Below are positions 59,038 to 64,000 of a stretch of 64,000 nt of DNA, piece after piece. The stretch covers positions 1 through 64,000 of the forward strand of contig DASZUK010000049.1 of NCBI GenBank assembly GCA_035547695.1, given 5' to 3'. Source of the stretch: DASZUK01 sp035547695. GTDB lineage: Bacteria; Actinomycetota; Acidimicrobiia; Acidimicrobiales; RAAP-2. Under the pieces are notes generated by a model that made no database searches, was not told the DNA's origin, and saw nothing but the letters and a program-made list of their open reading frames with translations. The position numbers were made by a program, and so were the translations under genes. The number at the start of each line of letters is the position of its first letter. Position 1 is the stretch's first letter.

Positions 59038-61450
59038 CCGCCCGTACCTGGTGGGCTACCCCGACCGGCTGTCGGCCCGGCCGGGGGAGGACCTGGAGGT
59101 GATGGCCGCCTCGGACCGGCCCCGCCGGGTGGCGGCGGCCCTCGTCCGTCTCGGCGCCGGGGAGGTGACGGGGGAGGTCCGAGAGACGGTGGTGGCCGAC
59201 CTGGGCCCGGTCGACGTGGACCGGCAGTGGACCCAGACCGGCTCGTTCATGGTCGTCCCCGGGGCCCGGCGGCCGTGGCCGGCCGGACCGTTCGTGGCCG
59301 CCGTCCTGGCCATGCCCACCCGCCTGGGCCGCCGGCAGGGACTGCTCGGCCAGTCATCGGCGGCCGGTGCCTGGTCGCTCCACCTGGACGCCGCCGGCCG
59401 GGCGGTGGCCTGGGCGGGCGCCGCCGGGCCGGCGGTGGGGCCGCCGGCGGGGCGGCCGGTGGGACCGCCGGTGGGGGCGCCCGGTGGCACGGACGACCGA
59501 GAGGGCGCAGAGGATGCAGCAGAGGACACAGAGGCCGCAGAGGCCGCCGGTGGCGGCTTGGCGGCGGTGTGCGGGGACCCGCTGGTGGAGGGCGCCTGGT
59601 ACGTGGTGGCGGCCGGTTTCGACCCGGAGGCCGGCGTGTCGGTGGTGAGCCGCCCGCTGGCCGAGACGGCGGCGTGGCGGACGGCGCGGGACACCTCCGT
59701 GGTGGCGGCCGCCGCCGAGGCCGGGGGCCGCCTGGCGATCGGCGGCCTGCTGGATGCCCCGGTGGTGGTCGCCGCCGTCCCCGGCGCCCTGGCAGGGAGC
59801 CTGGACGCCCCGGTTGGCGACCCAGCCTACGGGTGCTGCTACGACGGGAAGCTGGAACGGCCACAGGTGCTGGCGGGGCGGCTGGACGCCGACCTGGTGG
59901 ACCGGCTGGCCGCCGGGGAGCTGGTGGGGGACCGGCTGGTGGTCGGCTGGGACTTCGCCGCCGGGCTCACTGCCGCCGGCAGCCCGGGCCGGGCAGTGGC
60001 CGGCGGCCCGGGCCGGGCAATCACGGGCAGCCCGGGCCGGGCAGTGGCCGGGGTGGGTGCGGCGGGGTGCGACGGCACGCTGTGGAACACCCCCGACCGG
60101 GCGGTCACCGGGTACCGGTGGGACGGGAGGGAACAGGACTTCCGGCTGGTGCCCGACCAGTACGGGGCGGTGCACTTCCACTCCGACGACCTGGACGACT
60201 GCCGGTGGCGGCCGACCGTCCGGGTGCACCTGGCCGACGACCTGCCGAGCGGGGCGTACGCCGTCCGGCTGGCCGACGACGGGGGCCCGGTGGACCGGGT
60301 GCCGTTCTTCGTCCGGCCGACCGCGCCGGCGGCACCGCTGCTCTTCTTGGTGCCCACCGCCAGCTACCTGGCGTACGCCAACGACCACCCGGTGAGCGAC
60401 GGCAGCTTCTCGGAGGCCACCGCGGCCCAGGTGCCGGTGGTGTACGAGGACGACCTGCTGCTGCACGAGCACCGGGAGTGGGGGCTGTCCTGCTACGACG
60501 CCCACCTGGACGGCAGCGGGGTGGGCGTGTCGAGCGCCCGGCGACCGATGCTGAACATGCGGCCGACCCACCGCTACCACGTCGGGCCCTGGCAGTTGCC
60601 GGCCGACCTGGCCGTGGTCGACTGGCTGGACGACCAGGGGATGGCCTACGAGGTGGCCACCGACGAGGACCTGCACCGGGAGGGGGCCGGGCTGCTGGCC
60701 CCGTACCGGGCGGTGGTGACGGGGACCCACCCGGAGTACTACTCGACGGCCATGCTGGACGCGGTGGAGTCCTACCTGTCCGCCGGCGGCCGGCTGGCCT
60801 ACCTGGGGGCCAACGGCTTCTACTGGCGGGTGGCCTTCGACCCGGACCGGCCGTGGGTGATGGAGCTGCGCCGGGGGCAGGCCGGGTCGCGGGCCTGGGA
60901 GTCGGCCCCCGGGGAGGGGCACCTGGCGTTCACCGGGGAGCGTGGGGGCCTGTGGCGCCACCTCGGCCGCACCCCCCAGCGGCTCACCGGGGTCGGCTAC
61001 GCCGCCCAGGGCTTCGACCGGTCGGGCTGGTACCGGCGGCTGCCGGACAGTTGGGACCGGCGGGTGGCCTTCGTCTTCGACGGGGTCCCCGAGGAGGTCT
61101 TCGGGACCGCCGGGACGGTGGGGGGCGGCGCGGTCGGCCAGGAGATCGACCGCTACGACCGGGCCCTCGGCACCCCCGGCGACGCCCTCCTCCTGGCCAC
61201 CAGCCAGGGGCTGACCGAGGGCTACCGCCGGTGCGTCGAAGAGGTGCTGTTCACCGTCCCCGGCACCAGCGCCCTCCTGGACCCCCAGGTCCGGGGGGAC
61301 ATGGTGTACCACGTGAAGCCCGGCGGCGGGGCGGTGTTCGCCGTCGGCTCCATCGCCTGGGCCGGTGCCCTGGCCGTCGACCCGGCGGTGGCCCGGATCA
61401 CCCGCAACGTCCTGGACCGGTTCTGCGACCCCGCCCCGCTGCCATGGTGA
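59030..61450 (+). CDS. Probable N,N-dimethylformamidase large (catalytic) subunit
   Basis: DMFase hydrolyses N,N-dimethylformamide to dimethylamine and formate; the known enzyme has a mononuclear iron bound by two Tyr and one Glu. This 806-residue protein has a lectin-like N-terminal half (LSLHLDAAGRAVAW-type concanavalin region) and the C-terminal catalytic domain. Candidate ligands are Y446 (PTASYLAYAND), Y489 (LSCYDAHLDG) and E569, with H567 (GTHPEYYS), spaced nearly as in the Paracoccus enzyme (offset 47-49). Gly/Pro-rich insertions near residues 145 and 325 come from local repeats. Related amides may be the true substrate. Confidence 0.82.
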   Translation: MGDRPYLVGYPDRLSARPGEDLEVMAASDRPRRVAAALVRLGAGEVTGEVRETVVADLGPVDVDRQWTQTGSFMVVPGARRPWPAGPFVAAVLAMPTRLGRRQGLLGQSSAAGAWSLHLDAAGRAVAWAGAAGPAVGPPAGRPVGPPVGAPGGTDDREGAEDAAEDTEAAEAAGGGLAAVCGDPLVEGAWYVVAAGFDPEAGVSVVSRPLAETAAWRTARDTSVVAAAAEAGGRLAIGGLLDAPVVVAAVPGALAGSLDAPVGDPAYGCCYDGKLERPQVLAGRLDADLVDRLAAGELVGDRLVVGWDFAAGLTAAGSPGRAVAGGPGRAITGSPGRAVAGVGAAGCDGTLWNTPDRAVTGYRWDGREQDFRLVPDQYGAVHFHSDDLDDCRWRPTVRVHLADDLPSGAYAVRLADDGGPVDRVPFFVRPTAPAAPLLFLVPTASYLAYANDHPVSDGSFSEATAAQVPVVYEDDLLLHEHREWGLSCYDAHLDGSGVGVSSARRPMLNMRPTHRYHVGPWQLPADLAVVDWLDDQGMAYEVATDEDLHREGAGLLAPYRAVVTGTHPEYYSTAMLDAVESYLSAGGRLAYLGANGFYWRVAFDPDRPWVMELRRGQAGSRAWESAPGEGHLAFTGERGGLWRHLGRTPQRLTGVGYAAQGFDRSGWYRRLPDSWDRRVAFVFDGVPEEVFGTAGTVGGGAVGQEIDRYDRALGTPGDALLLATSQGLTEGYRRCVEEVLFTVPGTSALLDPQVRGDMVYHVKPGGGAVFAVGSIAWAGALAVDPAVARITRNVLDRFCDPAPLPW

Positions 61451-61481
61451 GGCACCGGGCGGGCGGAAGAAGGAGGCGGAC

Positions 61482-62690
61482 GTGAAGGAGTGGTCGGTGG
61501 CCGCGCTCACCGACGAGGCCGGCGGGATGCGGGACGACCTGGTGGCGGTCCGGCGGGAGCTGCACCGCCACCCGGAGGTGGGCCTGCAGTTGCCCCGCAC
61601 CCAGGCGGTGGTCGTGGAGGCGCTGGCCGGGTTGGGCCTGCAGGTCCACCGGGGGGAGGCCACCACGTCGGTGGTGGCCGTGTTGGAGGGGGGACGCCCC
61701 GGACCGACGACGTTGCTGCGGAGCGACATGGACGCCCTTCCGGTGGCCGAGCAGACCGGGCTGGCCTACGCGTCGGAGGTCGACGGGGCCATGCACGCCT
61801 GTGGGCACGACGCCCACGTGGCCATGCTGGTCGGCGCCGCCCGGCTGCTGGCGGGCCGCCGGGAGGAGCTGGCCGGCCGCGTGCTGTTCATGTTCCAGCC
61901 CGGCGAGGAGGGGTACGGCGGCGCCAAGGTCATGCTCGCCGAAGGGCTCCTCGACCGGCACGGCCCGGTCGACCGGGCCTTCGCCGTCCACCTCTCCCCG
62001 GTCTCCCCGGCCGGATGGGTGGCCAGCCGGGCCGGTGCCCTGATGGCGTCGTCGGACCAGTTCCGGGTCACGGTGACCGGCAAGGGCGCCCACGCGTCGA
62101 CCCCGCACGAGGGGGTCGACCCGGTGCCGGTGGCGTGCGAGATGGTGGTGGCCCTCCAGGCCATGGTGACGAGGCGCGTGGCGGCGGTGGACCCGGCGGT
62201 CGTCACGGTCTCCTGGATCGACGCCGGCAGGACCTTCAACGTGACGCCGGAGGCGGTAGTCCTCGGCGGGACCGTCCGGGCCCTCTCGGAGGCCGCCAGG
62301 TCCGCGGCCTGGGCCGGCCTCCGCCGCGTGGTGGAGGGGGTGGCCGCCGCCCACCTGTGCACGGCCTCGGTGGAGGAGGTCGGGGTGTCCTACCCGATGA
62401 CGGTCAACGACGCCGGCGCCGTCGACGAGGCATTGGGGCTGGCGGCCGCGGTGGTCGGCCCGGACCGGGTGCTGCGGCTGCCGACGGCGGCCATGACGGC
62501 GGAGGACTGGTCGTTCGTGCTGCAGCGGGTCCCCGGGTCGATGGTGTACCTGGGGGCCGCCCCGGCCGGCGTGGACGATCCGGCGCCGAACCACTCGCCC
62601 CGGATGGTGATCGACGAAGAGGTCATGGGGACCGGGGTGGCGCTCCATGCGTTGACCGCGTTGCGGGCACCGGCCGAGCAGGCCGTTTGA
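61482..62690 (+). CDS. M20D-family amidohydrolase (hippurate hydrolase/N-acyl aminoacylase-like)
   Basis: A 402-residue metallo-amidohydrolase with an intact site. It has RRELHRHPEVGLQLPRTQ at the start, SDMDALPVAEQTGL, the metal-binding ACGHDAHVAMLVGAARLL (Cys-His-Asp-His) and QPGEEGYGGAKVM with the catalytic Glu pair. GKGAHASTPHEGVDPV in the dimerisation domain is also standard. AGGAGG precedes the GTG. It follows the DMFase genes by 31 bases, which suggests hydrolysis of N-acyl or N-formyl conjugates in the same pathway. Compare the degenerate M20 protein at 23526. Confidence 0.92.
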   Translation: MKEWSVAALTDEAGGMRDDLVAVRRELHRHPEVGLQLPRTQAVVVEALAGLGLQVHRGEATTSVVAVLEGGRPGPTTLLRSDMDALPVAEQTGLAYASEVDGAMHACGHDAHVAMLVGAARLLAGRREELAGRVLFMFQPGEEGYGGAKVMLAEGLLDRHGPVDRAFAVHLSPVSPAGWVASRAGALMASSDQFRVTVTGKGAHASTPHEGVDPVPVACEMVVALQAMVTRRVAAVDPAVVTVSWIDAGRTFNVTPEAVVLGGTVRALSEAARSAAWAGLRRVVEGVAAAHLCTASVEEVGVSYPMTVNDAGAVDEALGLAAAVVGPDRVLRLPTAAMTAEDWSFVLQRVPGSMVYLGAAPAGVDDPAPNHSPRMVIDEEVMGTGVALHALTALRAPAEQAV

Positions 62691-62719
62691 ACGGCGGCGC
62701 GCTGAGGTACCGTTGCCGG

Positions 62720-62968
62720 GTGTCCGACTACGTGATCCCCGATCCGGAGCCCAAGGAGATCGACGAGAAGCTGTCGATCGAGCTGCGGCACCTGGCCGAC
62801 AACGCCGTCCTGCGGGCCCGCCCGACAGGGGACGAGAAGTGCCAGAACTGCCTGTACTACCTGGAGACAACCGCCGACCTTTCCTACTGCTGGCACCCCA
62901 AGCTGCGCATCCTGGTCGGCGGTGACTGGTGGTGCCAGTGGTGGGAGGCCATCCCCGAGAGCAACTAG
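62720..62968 (+). CDS. Small four-Cys protein resembling a high-potential iron-sulfur protein
   Basis: The 82-residue protein has CQNCLYYLETTADLSYC and later GGDWWCQWWE, a C-x2-C-x12-C-x15-C pattern. HiPIPs show C-x2-C-x(n)-C-x13-C with an aromatic-rich end (GWCxxW), so a [4Fe-4S] electron carrier is plausible. There is no signal peptide, unlike periplasmic HiPIPs. The start is GTG six bases after TACCGT (62708-62713), consistent with leaderless transcription; TTGAAC lies 15 bases further upstream. Zinc binding is the main alternative. An electron-transfer role for the oxygenases here is speculative. Confidence 0.55.
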   Translation: MSDYVIPDPEPKEIDEKLSIELRHLADNAVLRARPTGDEKCQNCLYYLETTADLSYCWHPKLRILVGGDWWCQWWEAIPESN

Positions 62969-62989
62969 GCCGGCCGCCGCCGGGTCGGG

Positions 62990-63583
62990 TCAGCCCTTCA
63001 CGGTGCCGGCCCCGGGATGCTGGGGATGGGACACGTCCTCCAGGGTGTGGTCCAGCTTGACGTGGGCGTTGGCCACCATCCGGCCGACGGCGGTCCGCGG
63101 CGGTCGGGGCCGCTCGGAGGCGTGCCGGGCGGCGGTGGCCACCTTGCCGGCCAGTTGCTTCCGCTGGGCGGCGGACAGGCCGCCGATGAAGGCGGCCAAC
63201 TGCCGGTCCTCGTCGGCCAGCCGGGCCCGCAGCCGGTCGGCCACCTCTTCGAGGGCGTCCTCGAACCCCTGCGGGTCCGGGGCGTAGACGTTGCGGGGAT
63301 CGACGTGCATGGTGCGCTGGTGGATCACCGTCATGACCCGCCGGAGGTCGTCCCGGTCGCGGGCCCAGTCGTCCTGCAGGTCCATGTCGGGCTCCACGGA
63401 CCGCTCCAGGGTGTCCTCGTACCGGGACGCCGCCCGCACCAGCTCGCTGGCCAGGTCGGCCCGTTCCACCAGGTCCTCGGTCTGGTCCAGCCGGTCCAGG
63501 ATGCGGCCCATGCGGTCCCGGTCCTCGCGTACCGGCGCCAGCACCGTCCACAGCTCGGTGTCTGCGCTCATGCCTCCTGACAT
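62990..63583 (-). CDS. Hemerythrin-like helical protein lacking iron-binding His
   Basis: The 197-residue protein is helical, and its first 90 residues follow the HHE/hemerythrin outline: LAPVREDRDRMGRILDRLD, SELVRAASRYEDTLERSVEPDMD, then LRARLADEDRQLAAFIGGL. In each place where HHE domains carry ligand His (normally xEHD, RHEExE and similar), Arg or other residues occur. It is therefore likely a metal-free relative or an unrelated four-helix protein. The start is either ATG 63583 or ATG 63571; neither has an ideal ribosome binding site. It converges on the HiPIP-like gene. Confidence 0.5.
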   Translation of the reverse strand: MSGGMSADTELWTVLAPVREDRDRMGRILDRLDQTEDLVERADLASELVRAASRYEDTLERSVEPDMDLQDDWARDRDDLRRVMTVIHQRTMHVDPRNVYAPDPQGFEDALEEVADRLRARLADEDRQLAAFIGGLSAAQRKQLAGKVATAARHASERPRPPRTAVGRMVANAHVKLDHTLEDVSHPQHPGAGTVKG

Positions 63584-63648
63584 ACCCGTGGCGGCCTCCA
63601 CGGACACGGGTTGGCGGCCTGGGCGGCGCGGTCGGCCCGGGCGGTGGC

Positions 63649-64000
63649 CTACGAACGTCCGGCCACCCCGGCGGCCAACGCCGACAACGACGCGGACACC
63701 GTCACCACCGGGGCGACCGGCCGGTCGGTGCGGGCGGCGGCGTCCGGCAGGGCGGCCAGGTCGGCCCGCAGGCGGTCACGGGCCAGGGCCACGGCGTCGG
63801 CGTCGGCCGGCCGGTCCGCGGTGCGGCGGCCGCCACGCATGACCGGCCGGAGCAACGGCCGGTACCCGGCGGGACCGCACTCGTCGCGGAGGGCCAGGAC
63901 GTCCCGGTCGATGCGGTCGGTCCGCCAGACCTGCTTGGCCCCCGGCAGGGTGGCCTTGCCGGCCGATTGCTTGGCCACCGGCCGGCCGCCGATGGCGACG
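63649..64000 (-). CDS. pncB: Probable nicotinate phosphoribosyltransferase, C-terminal part (5' end beyond window)
   Basis: The frame is open through the window edge, giving the last 116 residues. The segment GGRPVAKQSAGKATLPGAKQ followed by VWR, DVLALRDE and PLLRPVMRGGRR recalls the C-terminal region of bacterial nicotinate phosphoribosyltransferases, which make nicotinate mononucleotide for NAD salvage. The N-terminal catalytic part is outside the window, so the call is provisional. The tail VALARDRLRADLAALPDAA is helical. An internal ATG at 63978 is unlikely to be the true start. Confidence 0.55.
   Translation of the reverse strand, partial: VAIGGRPVAKQSAGKATLPGAKQVWRTDRIDRDVLALRDECGPAGYRPLLRPVMRGGRRTADRPADADAVALARDRLRADLAALPDAAARTDRPVAPVVTVSASLSALAAGVAGRS

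Overview
The window is a very GC-rich (about 70-75 % by eye) actinobacterial chromosome segment. It has dense, often overlapping genes, many GTG starts and several probable leaderless starts. Gene content (LivHM fusion, ureABCFGD without ureE, multiple amidohydrolases, Rieske oxygenases, DMFase-like pair) would suit a soil or aquatic Actinomycetota, possibly Acidimicrobiia. The class assignment is an inference. I see no rRNA, tRNA, transposase, integrase or CRISPR array, so this looks like a resident catabolic region, not a recent mobile element.

Layout. 1-5079: branched-chain amino-acid type (Liv) ABC transporter plus an LPG-synthase-like membrane protein. 5150-7696: MFS exporter and an AlkB-like repair dioxygenase with a LexA/SOS-type box. 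7701-12020: GATase and M24 peptidase-like pair, an EttA-like ABC-F protein and an IclR regulator. 12505-15397: aldo/keto reductase, enolase-superfamily enzyme and HD-domain protein. 15423-20582: two amidohydrolases, a zinc-type dehydrogenase, an NTF2-like protein and a HAD phosphatase. 20726-24803: two-subunit Rieske dioxygenase, extradiol-type VOC enzyme and a degenerate M20 protein. 24943-29614: cupin, FAH-family hydrolase, amidohydrolase, P450 and TauE exporter. 29888-34452: alcohol dehydrogenase divergent from ALDH, HpaI aldolase, Dabb protein and HAD. 34708-43394: a complete BMP-type (nucleoside-like) ABC transporter followed by dehydrogenase, methyltransferase and amidohydrolase. 43690-49266: formamidase/acetamidase facing a urease operon. 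50226-53568: VOC, second Rieske alpha subunit and amidase. 53525-58508: SDR, DeoR repressor, BtpA-like protein, FGGY kinase and SDR. 58594-62690: a probable dimethylformamidase (small and large subunits) and an M20 amidohydrolase. 62720-64000: HiPIP-like protein, hemerythrin-like protein and the 3' end of a probable nicotinate phosphoribosyltransferase.

How it fits together. The recurrent chemistry is C-N bond hydrolysis: four amidohydrolase-superfamily proteins, amidase, formamidase, urease, DMFase and M20 proteins. It sits beside oxygenases and C-C cleavage enzymes (Rieske, VOC, P450, FAH, HpaI) and two uptake systems. This suggests uptake and stepwise dismantling of N-containing (possibly heteroaromatic or methylated) compounds, with ammonia and C1/C2 amides recovered. 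The actual substrates cannot be read from sequence.

Two things stand out. First, three oxygenase/hydrolase operons share a 13-bp CTTG-N5-(C/T)AAG dyad at their promoters, which implies one regulon whose regulator is outside this window. Second, short tandem duplications (15-30 bp) recur at gene junctions and termini, including three copies of the ureB stop/ureC start unit.
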